64,000 bases of DNA. It comes from Eutreptiella sp. 'Long Island Sound 2002' (Eukaryota > Euglenozoa > Euglenophyceae > Eutreptiales > Eutreptiaceae). The translations under genes and the position numbers were made by a program. The notes below the pieces were generated by a model. That model was not told where the DNA came from and did not search any database. It saw only the letters and a list, made by a program, of their open reading frames with translations. The stretch is from the NCBI GenBank assembly GCA_964036045.1, contig OZ038402.1:3503395-3567394 (forward strand), written 5' to 3'. This document shows positions 1 through 9,584 of the stretch, one piece after another. How positions within the stretch are numbered: position 1 is the first letter of the stretch; each line of letters begins with the position of its first letter.

Positions 1-699
1 TGGGGGCTTGCCCGGACCCATGTACATCGACATAGAACCAGCCCTCATTACGTACACCCAAAGCAACGGCCCAGGTTCCATATGTCCATATGTAGAAGGA
101 GCGATCACGTGGTGTTTGCAAAATTGCTTCAAAGGAGGGGATAATGTTGTTCAGCGGAATTGGGACTGCCGGGCTCACGGTAACCTTGTCGTGCAAATGT
201 AAAGCCTAGTGAGGAACGAAACATCGGTCGGACCAGGTGTACTAATGTGGTACGAGATGTGTACATGACGACCGAACTTCAGCCCTTAATGGGAAATGGA
301 AAGTATGCGTTCATCCCACACTATGTATTTTTGTACGAATCCTCCCAACCCACCTGCACTACAATCACAAAGGGTGACAACCTGTGCAGATAAAAGCAAA
401 TTGCCTGCGCAAGATCCATTGTCCGGAATGGCAATAGCGTGGCAGCCAGAAGCAACAACCAGAGCCCGCATCATCTCATACTCCGTGGTCTTGATTGTTC
501 CACATCGTAGCGCGGCCCCAAGTAGCAAGGATGATGTAATGTAGGCTACACGTGCACCTACAAGTTGAAGTTCGCACAAGCCTTGACGGCAGATGAGCCC
601 TTTGCAAAGGATATCACCGAGTTGGATGCTCAACACCTCGGAAGAATGATGGTGTGTCATGAGAAAAACTGAGGACATGTTGCGAAGAGACGAAGACAA
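1..699 (-). CDS. Unidentified spliced coding region, partial (two exon candidates)
   Basis: Two stretches read well on the minus strand. The upstream one (about 699 to 286) encodes a non-repetitive protein with QLVGARVAYITSSLLLGAAL and TTEYEMMRALVVASGCHAIA. The downstream one (205 to beyond base 1) encodes RDRSFYIWTYGTWAVALG followed by WFYVDVHGSGQ. The second stretch is preceded on the minus strand by CCTCACTAG, a plausible splice acceptor, so an intron somewhere between about 320 and 206 is likely; I could not fix the donor. No ATG opens the upstream stretch, so a further 5' exon probably exists, and the gene runs off the left edge. The aromatic-Gly-x-Trp-Ala-Val-Ala-Leu ... Tyr-Val-Asp-Val-His pattern faintly recalls the histidine box of papain-fold proteases, but I do not assign a family. 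Confidence 0.35.
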
Positions 700-714
700 T
701 GGACATAGGCGAAG

Positions 715-993
715 ACAGAAATTGGGACCCGGGGACCTGTGGCAAACATCAGACTAAAAATCGAAAATTGATGGTGTGACAGCGCGCGCCGCGAGGTGCA
801 GAAATTGGGACCCTGGGACCTTTGGCAAGCATCAGACTAAAAATTCAAAATTCCTGGTATGACAGTAGGGGCCGCAGGGTGCAGAAATTGGGACTCTGAG
901 ACCTGTGGCAAACATCAGACTAAAAATTAAAAATTGCTGGTGTGACAGCAGGGGCTGCGGGGTGCAGAAATTGGGACCCGGGGACCGGTGGCA
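715..993. repeat. Tandem repeat, 83-84 bp unit, about 3.3 copies
   Basis: Units start at 715, 799, 882 and 965 with CAGAAATTGGGACCC and contain TGGCAAACATCAGACTAAAA. The last copy is cut short. It lies just upstream of the unidentified minus-strand coding region. Confidence 0.85.
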
Positions 994-1246
994 AGCAGGG
1001 AGAAATCAACAAAACTCAAATGTGCGAAACGGGTGTTAACCTAATTTTTCAGCCCCTTCGAAAAAACGGGGTAGTTTGGCCAAACTATACCCCCTGTCGA
1101 GAATTAGCGTGTCGCCCCCCCCCCTGCCCCACTGCCACCGCCAGCAACCGGGCTAAAGTTAAGAACTGGTTCTTAAAAGGGGGGGGGGGTTTACCGAGGC
1201 CTTGTGCCAGACCCCCCCCCCATCCAGGGCGCCCGGCCTAGGCCCA

Positions 1247-1400
1247 GCCACTGTCCCCCTGACGGCAAGTGCTAGCTTCAATGGCTTTTGTAACCCACAG
1301 CAACGGCCCCCAACCGCTTGGACAGCCTCCTCCAACCGCCCATCCAACCACTTCTGGGGCCGCCTCTGAGGCCGCTTCCCTTCCAATGCATTTAGCACAC
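1247..1400 (+). repeat. Dispersed repeat family R1, copy 1
   Basis: Starts GCCACTGTCCCCCTGACG and ends near CCCTTCCAATGCA. The same ~155-bp sequence recurs at about 13531-13669 and 32136-32285 in the same orientation, and a partial copy sits at about 6046-6120. The internal CAACCGC motifs also appear in the minisatellites at 12.3, 26.6 and 27.1 kb. Confidence 0.75.
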
Positions 1401-2431
1401 TGGCGGGGCAGTGTCGGCACCCACGCCGGACACCACCACCACCACCACTGCTCACTTCCATGTTCATCCTGCCATAAATCCCTGCCACCACCTCGACCGC
1501 AGCCATACCCTCCAGTGCAGCCCAGGGGTCAGCCCCTTCGGTTACAGTCACTCCTCTGAGGTCGAGCATGTCAGAATCGGACTCTAAGGTGTCGGAATCT
1601 GAGAGACGGCGAGAAGGCAGATGAACATGTACAGGCAGCTCATGTGTTTGGGAAGGGACAAAACTGGGTACCCCCCGCCCCCCCCCGGTGTCCAATGAAC
1701 AATTTGGTCCCAAATTAATACGGTCCGAACGGGAGTGTTTGTTGGACACACCGTTCGGTGCACGCGACCATATTGTGAAACGGCGGCAACACGTTCTTAG
1801 GCACAAGATACCCAGCCCATTCAGTCATGATGGGCAATAGAGGTCCTGTAGTTGAGGGACACCATTCCCTCACAACCTGCTTTACAAATGTGCCCACCGT
1901 TACTGCAAGATACATCACAACAGCCCCTCATTTCCCCAAACCTTTCGCCTGAAACCGCGGTTCTGGAGCCCGGTACCTAATTGAGTAACGAATTAATCAG
2001 GTCCCAAATTAATACGGTCCGAACGGAAGTGTTCGTTGGACAGGGGGCGGGGGGGGGGGAGGACTTGCAGGACCCATGATGAGGGACTGGGGAGACAGGC
2101 TAGGGGTTGGTGGATCAGGGATGAGGGGCAATGGGTTGGGCATAAGGTAATGGGGAATGGGTAGGTCAGGGGGGAGGGGCAGGGGACGAGGGGTAGGGAA
2201 AGAGCAATAGGGGATGGTTGATAGGGGATGAAGAACTGGGTATCAGGATGGGGTATGAAGGAGAGGTGATGAGGATTGGGGAAGAGGGATGGAAAGACGG
2301 AGAGGGGACAAAGGATCAGAGATAAGAGATGAGGGGTAGGGGAAGAAGGGTAGGAAGATGGATGAGGGCTGGGGAAGACAGGTTGGGGGCCAAGGGACGG
2401 GAGATAGGGAAAACGGGATAAGGGATAAGCA

Positions 2432-2536
2432 GACTGTAGGTTCATTGGCCCGGACTGTAGGTTCATTGGCCCAGACTGTGGGTTCATTGTTCTGGGCTGT
2501 AGGTTCATTGGCCCAGACTGTAGGTTCATTGGGCAG
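2432..2536. repeat. 21-bp minisatellite, 5 units
   Basis: Five units of the type GACTGTAGGTTCATTGGCCC sit inside the purine-rich tract. They are nearly identical, which suggests recent expansion. Confidence 0.85.
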
Positions 2537-3054
2537 ATTGGGGATAAGGTATAGAGGACGAGGGACAGGTCGTGAGGGGGATAGGGGCCGAGGGATTGGG
2601 GAGGAGGGACAGGAGATGGGGATCGGGGATGAGAGGCAGGGGATGGGGGGCACAGGGGATTGGGGTCGAGGGTGCTAAGAGACCTGTTGCAGTCAGTTCC
2701 TGTGGCACATTGCCCGTGGTGGGTTCTGCCGGCACCCCCTCGCCGCTTGTGGGCTCATTTGAATCTGAGGCAGTAGAATGACCACATAACAGTTTTGCTT
2801 GTATGCGCGCACTGGTCCCCTGTCCCGCCCCAACACTGACCCAGACCCTGTAGCACTTCTGACCCCAGGCATGCAACAACGCAAATGCACTCCCACTGCC
2901 CCGCGCCCCCCCCTGTCCACTTGAATGGCTGCCCATGCCGGTTCCCTCGCACCCCCGAGGGGACATACCCCAAGTGACCATTCCCTCAACCCCCTGATTA
3001 CTCCACAACGGATGCGCGACACAAAACAAGAGATGCAAACACGCCACAGTGGGG

Positions 3055-3351
3055 GACCACGCTCGATAGGGGGGGGCTGGATTCACTAGTGAGCTCCACG
3101 GTGTCCATCTCATCAGTGGCCGTTGTGGGAGCTGAGGCGGGTCGTGGGGGTGTCCGCACACAGAGAAAGGAGATCCGTGCTACAGGGGCAAAGTCATGCT
3201 TACCACAACACCGGAGCGCTCATATGTGATGGACCAAGTCAGCACCACGCTCTGAGGGGCCCAGAATCTTGGCAGACACAATAGTGCCGTCTGGACGTTG
3301 GAAAGTGACAACAGCACCAGGAGAGTACATGTCAATATCATCAACATTCAT
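3055..3351 (-). pseudogene. Broken coding fragment, transposon-type domain
   Basis: An ATG at 3351 directly follows a splice-acceptor-like GCAATTTCAG and opens MNVDDIDMYSPGAVVTFQRP, then DGTIVSAKILGPSERGADLV, before a TGA at 3220-3222. The adjoining frame supplies ITYERSGVVV, and the original frame resumes with HDFAPVARISF and a Thr/Glu/Ser-rich tail. A small insertion and a compensating shift appear to have broken one domain. From memory, such a segment occurs in proteins of protist retroelements; I cannot name a family. Further plausible coding on the same strand lies at 3533-4033, so this may be one exon of a decayed multi-exon gene. Confidence 0.4.
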
Positions 3352-3532
3352 GGCTGAAATTGCGAAAAATTAAGTGTGCATGATATAGGGTACAGTGGCC
3401 TTCCCTGCAAGAAATTCAAAGCACACAGCAATGCACCAACAACAATACCTCGTCCAGCTTCTCGAATTTGGCACGTCATGCTGTTTCACCTACTTTTGGG
3501 GGGTCCAAAAAAGGGGGGGTTTTCAAAAAAAA

Positions 3533-4033
3533 TTACATGCTAAAATCAGCCCCTTGGAAAAAGCAATAGGGTTTTATCAAAAGGAAGGAAAAAAAGAAAG
3601 CTTCGGTGGCAAGGCTCCTCAACTCTAAGCCCTCATCCCACGCAAAAAATGGGTGCCTGAAGACGTACTCAACAATGTACACCACATGCGCATTGGGATC
3701 AGCTTGGTGAAGCAGGATGCTCAATGAAAGAAGAACACTGCACCAATGGACAACTTTCGATTATGTGTGACTTTCAGCTGCAGTACGTTTGGTATATCCC
3801 CCATACAAACTGTGGTCACGTTGCAAGGGAGGCCTAGACACCACTGACAGCACTGCCCACGCATAGCCCTCGTAGAAGTGCATGTAGGGTAAGTTGAAGG
3901 GTCCTAGAAAAAGCACTGGCACCCAGAAATAGTACCCAAGACAACGTAGCTGTGACACCACCAAATATCCCAATGGAGTGGGCATTGTGGCTACAAGCAA
4001 TTGCGCGGCACCGTGTATTACCAACGGTGGCAC
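3533..4033 (-). other. Possible coding stretch, unidentified
   Basis: Two minus-strand frames (4033-3761 and 3724-3533) are non-repetitive and end and resume close together. The first holds FYEGYAWAVLS and the second HVVYIVEYVFRHPFFAWDEG. A stop and a shift separate them. No family is recognised. They lie upstream of the broken fragment at 3055-3351 on the same strand. Confidence 0.2.
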
Positions 4034-4362
4034 CCAACAACTCTAAATATCTCATTGCGCCGTGATGAAACAAGAGCAACAACTATGATGAAACGGGAGC
4101 TACAACAAGAAGAACATGAGCAGGAGCACAATACAACAGCTGCAATACGGACCCCAACAACAGGAAAATGGAGGGGTTGGTTGTCCATAAAACGTTGCCT
4201 TTGACACCTTGGAAAAAGGGGGGGGGGGTTGGCCAAACTAGCATGACGTCCGGTATTCTAGAAGCTGGGCTCCCCTGACCTTGTCCAATCAGCAAACACA
4301 TAGGAGAACCTCAATATCCAACCTTCTAAGAAAGTTTGGAAAATGGAAAGTGACGTTCCAGA

Positions 4363-4693
4363 AAAGTCCCAAGTTAATATGGTCCCTGCGCCTACTGTAG
4401 CTTAGACAAGGCTGTAGTTTGCTCGTACTACATACAAGTAACGACACACATGTGAGTGACAAGAAAGGGGCATATAACGCACAACTATCCCCAAAATCAG
4501 AGCTATATGTGTTCAAGTGGTGTGTCCATGACTCTATGCAAGTGGCAAATTTGTCACCATGTCACATGTCTTATGTGGCTGCACTACATCTGGTACCAAA
4601 TTAAATTAGGTCCCAAACCGTCCCAAATCAGCACGGTCCCTACGCCTGCTGTAGATTAGGCAAATCCGTAGCTTAGACAAGGGGGGGGGGGGG
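4363..4693. mobile_element. Truncated copy of the G-run TIR element family
   Basis: The right end GTAGCTTAGACAA plus a 13-bp G run (4681-4693) followed by TA matches the termini of the elements at 6849-7810 and 8854-9582. The inner motif GGTCCCTACGCCTGCTGTAG occurs twice (near 4390 and 4635). No matching C-run left terminus was found, so the copy seems to be missing its left end. Confidence 0.5.
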
Positions 4694-6848
4694 TACTTGG
4701 GCTACCGGGGAATGTGGGGGTTGTGGGTGGAATAAGTGCCCTCAGAGATGGCGATGGATGGACAGATGGTGGCAGGGAGGGACGAGTTGAGGGACGGAGG
4801 AGGGCCAGACCCAGACATATCCCAGCCCTCGCTCTCCAAAGTCCTTCAAACAACCCCTGAACCTGCAAAAGCGCATCCCTTGAAGGTCACAAACCACCTG
4901 CTGCATCGGACTGTTGAGGGATCTCTGCATCGGCAGGCTGCAGGGCGTCGTTGGTTGCCGGCTCAGCTCCAACACTGCTGGTCGACTCTGATGGACAGGG
5001 ATGGGGACATCACGAGGACAGGGAAAGTCATGCAAGGGGGTCTGAGTACCTTGAGCAGGCCTGCGGCAGGCGTGGCAGTCCAACAGCATACAGTAGGCCC
5101 ACTACAGTGGCAGACAAATGAAAAAAAATTAAACAGATCTTGTTCAACTCAATCCTATTCCCCAGTCACTTGCGGTCTCCACAATAACAATCCAGAGGCA
5201 ACATTCTGTCAGGAAGAAGCATGACAACGGGGCCGTTCTTGTTGAAAAAACAAAAAATAAAAAAACACTGTCACGAAAAGAACGCTCTGAATTCCAAAAA
5301 ATTGAAGCAGTTGGCAGCAGCCGGCGCTTCATCAATCATTTGGCGATTTACATCAGTGGATGGCTAGCACCCACCAGCCCAAAGGACCATCTGCAAGGAG
5401 CCCCCAGCTCGACACCACCCGGATGAAGGGGGCCTGAACGGCCCTGACAAAAAATACATTGCAAAGCAGCGGGCGTCGATACACTGCCATTTTACCATAG
5501 AAGACCCTGAGACGGCTGCCAGAAACTGTCAACTGGTCGTCGGTTGACCATCAATGGCCGGCGGCGGGTGACCAATTTTTGCCGGCCAGCTGCCAGCAGC
5601 CAACCATGCACCACCGGCAGCCGGCGGTTCCACCAGCAGCGGTCCAAGACTTTCCTCTGAAACCAAAAAAATTCCGGCCCCTTAAGAAAATCAGGCAGGC
5701 ATTTTCTCGCAAACCCAAGCCGACTGAAGACTCCTCACCACCATTCCTGCATCTTGTGCACCGAATTTGTGGAATGAAGCGCCAGATACTTAGCAACCGG
5801 ATACCGCCGTGTACAGGCATATGGTCATCGCCAACCAGTTCCGACTGTTGCCTTGAGTTCGCCATCTGGCTATTGAATTGTTCATGGGCGGGGTGGGTGA
5901 GAAGTGTGGTCGCTTGTTAGGAGACCCTGGTGCCTCATGCCCCTCCTTGTCAGACTGCACCGAATTTGGGGGTGAGGGGGGGTGGCACTCTGAGGCATGA
6001 GGCAGGTATGAGCAGACACAACGATTTACATGCATGACTTTAGCAACCTCCTCCAACCGCCTGTGAGTCGCTCCTGAGGCCGCCTCAGAGGTCCGTTCCC
6101 TTCAAATGCACCCCTGCTTACAACTCCTAGAACTGCTGGAAATCCGAGGTATTGTTTTACCAAACGCCCCAGACAGACCAGCATGTGCTACCGTTACAGG
6201 CCGTGGCGTGGCCATGACTCCGCTCCTCGAAGGGGCCGAATTCAGGACTGGCGGATGAACAAGAATCCATGTTTGAGGGAGGACTCCCCCTCCCCCCAGA
6301 CCAGCAACCAAGCGCTACCCCTGTGTTCCGGGAGTCCAGGGTGGCAGAGGAGAGGAGGGTGCGGGGGAACGGAGTGTGAGCCCTGTGCATGGCAGTGCTC
6401 GCCTGCGCCATACTCAACCTGCAGCCGGCGTTGCACCAAGTACAGTCCCTGAACGACATGCCCTTGCAAAGCCCCCCCCCCCCCCTTTGTCCATCCCTGC
6501 CCCAGGGGGTTGGGGGGGGGGGGGGGCGTCATTTGGCCAATGAACAATAAGAAAATCAGGAAATCAGAAATCACAGGCGCCAAAGGCACCGAAGACACAT
6601 TTCAGTTGGGTATACTAGAATTCAGGTTCCTGTTGTGTGGTGTCCGCCCCCTGCAAAGACATACCCATGAAGCATCCCAATGGTTGCAACTGCTGGCATT
6701 GCACCAACACCGTAATACCAACGTACTCTGTGGTACACAGCCGACACTTCTGGGGGACTGTTCAACGTAGCAGAAAAAAACAATTACGTACTGCTGTGCA
6801 CGCGAATCTGCCCTCAGTAGGTAGGGGAGAAGAAAAATGCTTCTTGTA
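4694..6848. other. No recognised gene; low-complexity and repeat fragments
   Basis: It contains short ORFs without recognisable domains, a GCCGGCGG-rich patch near 5550-5640, a partial R1 repeat (about 6046-6120), and facing C and G runs at about 6476-6532. I see no RNA gene. Confidence 0.5.
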
Positions 6849-7810
6849 CCCCCCCCCCTTGTATAAGCTACGCCAATGTACGGAATTTTTACGGTCCCTA
6901 CGCCCACTGTAGCTTGGACAAGGGCGTAGCTTGCGCGCAACACATACAACCACTGACACACACGTGCGCATGCGCATGGTATGAGTGCACCTTGACCTCT
7001 ACTTACATTTCCAAATGCATGCAAACACAAGACAGCCTTGGGAACATGAAAATTTCAGGTTCACACCCATGTTGGCACAAGCAATGAAGGATGCGAAGCC
7101 TACAACTGTTCGGCTTGGAAACCCTTCTTGCGATCATACACCATGCGGAACAATTGCACATGCTCACCACTTGAAGATGCCTTTGGCTGAGGCTCAGGGG
7201 CTGGTCTAGGCTCGGGCAACCTCAAATGCTTGGGAATGAAATTGCCTTGCATGTGGTCCCTTGTAAGATGCAACTTCCCATCAAAGACATGAGCCATTCC
7301 CCACAGCCCAAACAACTTCAGTGGGCTCATCATCAGAGTCACCGGAATCATCACTTGAGGAAGACTCAGAAATGGGACCATCGTCATCGGTGTCCATCAT
7401 GGAATCAGAATCAGAACTTGAATCGGAATCAGAAGTGGCAAAATACTTCAAATCCTCAAGCTCCGACAACTTCATCCCCTTGGGGAAGTAAGCCGCACGA
7501 CAAACCCATGTCTTATGTGGCCACACTACATTTCGTACAGAACCAAAATTACGTACACAATCATTACAGTCCCTACGCCTACTGTAGCTTGGACAAGGGT
7601 GTAGCTTATCTGCAGAGCGGTGGAAAGTCCAGCAATACGTCCCCACCGACAGACGTATGCCCTCATCAAGTATCACGCGGCACAGCCGCGGCACAGATGG
7701 CTATACTGTCCAACTCGGCGCCGTCAGGCGCCAACACAAGTTGTTCACAGGTCCAGCAAGGCGCCGTGAGGCGCCGCCAAGGGCCTAGCTTATACAAGGG
7801 GGGGGGGGGG
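6849..7810. mobile_element. TIR element A with C/G-run termini, TA-flanked
   Basis: The element starts with a C run followed by TTGTATAAGCTACGCC and ends with TAGCTTATACAA plus a G run. TA lies immediately outside each end (6847-6848 and 7811-7812), consistent with a TA target duplication. Subterminal motifs (CCCTACGCC, TGTAGCTTGGACAAGGG) repeat near both ends. It is homologous over most of its length to the inverted copy at 8854-9582. No transposase is visible, so it is probably non-autonomous. Confidence 0.7.
7100..7475 (-). pseudogene. Captured coding fragment in element A (frameshifted)
   Basis: The ATG at 7475 opens MKLSELEDLKYFATSDSDSS, an Asp/Ser-rich acidic stretch ending in EPTEVVWAV. 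The reading frame then shifts to WGMAHVFDGK, HMQGNF, a Pro-rich spacer and SSGEHVQLFRMVYDRKKGF. The same protein is readable without the shift in element B (about 9040-9330, plus strand), where WAKVARGVWGMAHVFDG is continuous. Conservation of the residues in two copies of opposite orientation indicates a genuine former coding sequence. I do not recognise the protein. Confidence 0.5.
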
Positions 7811-8025
7811 TATGTAACCAGAGTGCACTGGTTTTTGATGTTACCTGAGTAAGGAAAAATTTTTCACAGCTTCTGCACTAGCTCAGCACCTTCTGCACTA
7901 TCTAGAGCCGGTGGGCCTGGAAGGGGGGCAGGACAAGGGGGGGGGGGGGGGGGCTGGGTTTGGGTGGTGCAAGCCAACCGCTGGCCCAACAAAGGGAGGG
8001 AGGGGAGGGCTAGGCCAGAGATTGC

Positions 8026-8143
8026 TGATGGTTGCCACCCTGCAGAAGCACTCTGACATCACCCACGGTACATCAAGTGCATTGTCCTAGAAGCACCACC
8101 AGGGGCAAACACACCTTGTCCATCTGTCCAGCAAGGGGAGGGA
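8026..8143 (+). repeat. Dispersed ~115-bp repeat (second copy 20578-20696)
   Basis: GCCACCCTGCAGAAGCACTC ... TTGTCCATCTGTCCAGCAAG is shared with 20578-20696. The last part also resembles 7741-7760 inside element A, so the segment may derive from that element family. Confidence 0.6.
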
Positions 8144-8853
8144 CCTGGGGTTGCAAAAGGGGGGGAGGGTAATTGATGAGAGCCACGAAACTGGTTGTTT
8201 GACACACTACTGCGTGGCAGAACGCCTTTCCTGTTTTTTTTTTTGGCCCAAAAATATCATCAAGTGATGTGGATAGTGATTCACAAAGGAGAACAACACT
8301 CTTTTGCATACCATCCTGTAGGTGCTAGGCTTTGGCTCACTTGACTAGCAGCAGTGAAATTGGTACCCTTTGCCTCAATGCCACCATGGAGACCAACTCA
8401 TCTACCTCAACATCTACAGCAAGATTGCCGAAATGCATATACATGATGCATATCTGCAAAAAAATTTTGCCCAGTGCGTTTGGCGCCCACACTCGACGTT
8501 GGCTCAAGTGATGCAGTGAATACTTTGTTGTTATATGCAACCCAAATGCAACTTTGTTTTATTTTACCCGTACCAAAAGAGTTGGGGTGTATGTGCCGGC
8601 CAATTTCTTGCAGACGATGTTATAGCATTTGCTAACATACATCACATCTGTAGCTCTGTCCACCCTGCAGCAAGGTTCAACTCCGCAATCTACGATCTAC
8701 GATCGCCGCCTTTCCTCCCTCTCTGCACGACATCAAGACCATGCCCAGTCCATGCACCCCTACTGCATCCTGCAGCCCACCATGCCCGAGCTCATGCTGG
8801 GGGGAGGCGGGCGCCCAAAGTCTACAACCCGCCAAAATCCGGGAGCCCCACTA

Positions 8854-9582
8854 CCCCCCCCCCCTTGTATAAGCTACGCCCTTGTCCAAGCTGCAGTAGG
8901 CGTAGGGACCGTATTAATTTGGTACCTAATTTTAATTTGCTACCAAACATAGTGCAGCCACATATGACATGGGTTTGACGAATTTGCCAGTCACATAGAG
9001 TCATGTTTGTTGTGAGTGTTTGCCCACTTGAACCCACCCCATTTCTGAGTCCTCTTCTTCAAGTGATGATTCTAGTGACCCCGATGATGCTCCCACTGAA
9101 TTTGTTTGGGCTAAGGTTGCCCGAGGTGTGTGGGGAATGGCCCATGTCTTTGATGGAAAGTTGTATTTTCCAAGAGACCACATGCAAGGCAATTTCATTT
9201 CCAAGAACTTGAAGTTGCCTCAGCCCAAACCATCCCCTAAACCTCAGGCAAAGGGTTCTCCAAAGGCATCTTCAAGTGGTGAGCATGTGCAGTTGTTCCG
9301 CTGTATGATCGCAAGAAGGGTTTCTAATCCGAATATTTGTAGGCTTCTCATGCTTCATTGCTTGTGAGAACATGGGTGTGAACCTGAATTTCCATGTTTC
9401 AAACACTTTCTTGTGTGTGCATGCCTTTGGGAACATGGGTGGAGGTTGAGATGCACTCATACTATGCGCTGACTTACGTGTGTGTCGGTAGTTGCATGTG
9501 TACGCCCGTGTCCAAGCTACAGTAGGCGTAGGGACCGTATTAATTTGGGACTTTGGCGTAGCTTTTACAAGGGGGGGGGGGG
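8854..9582. mobile_element. TIR element B, inverted homologue of element A
   Basis: Same termini as element A: a C run then TTGTATAAGCTACGCC at the left, GGCGTAGCTTTTACAA then a G run at the right, with TA outside both ends (8852-8853 and 9583-9584). Internal sequence matches element A in reverse orientation. Relative to A it lacks part of the acidic coding segment and the GGCGCC-rich right-hand part. Confidence 0.7.
9040..9366 (+). pseudogene. Captured coding fragment in element B
   Basis: The plus strand reads SESSSSSDDSSDPDDAPTEF, then WAKVARGVWGMAHVFDGKLY, HMQGNF, a Pro/Lys-rich linker and SSGEHVQLFR before diverging and reaching a stop near 9366. It aligns residue by residue with the minus-strand fragment in element A but lacks the N-terminal part. 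It has no ATG of its own in frame at the 5' end. Function unknown. Confidence 0.5.
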
Positions 9583-9584
9583 TA

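Larger units (their letters stand above)
994..3054. other. Repeat-rich non-coding stretch
   Basis: I see no convincing gene. It holds an imperfect palindrome around 1068-1093 centred on TTTGGCCAAA, several G/C homopolymers (around 1112, 1181 and 1211), one copy of a ~155-bp dispersed repeat (1247-1400), and a purine-rich GGGGAT-type tract at about 2060-2670. The sentence AATTAATACGGTCCGAACGG appears at about 1713 and about 2010. Long Pro/Ser-rich minus-strand frames here are the pyrimidine strand of the purine tract. Confidence 0.6.
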
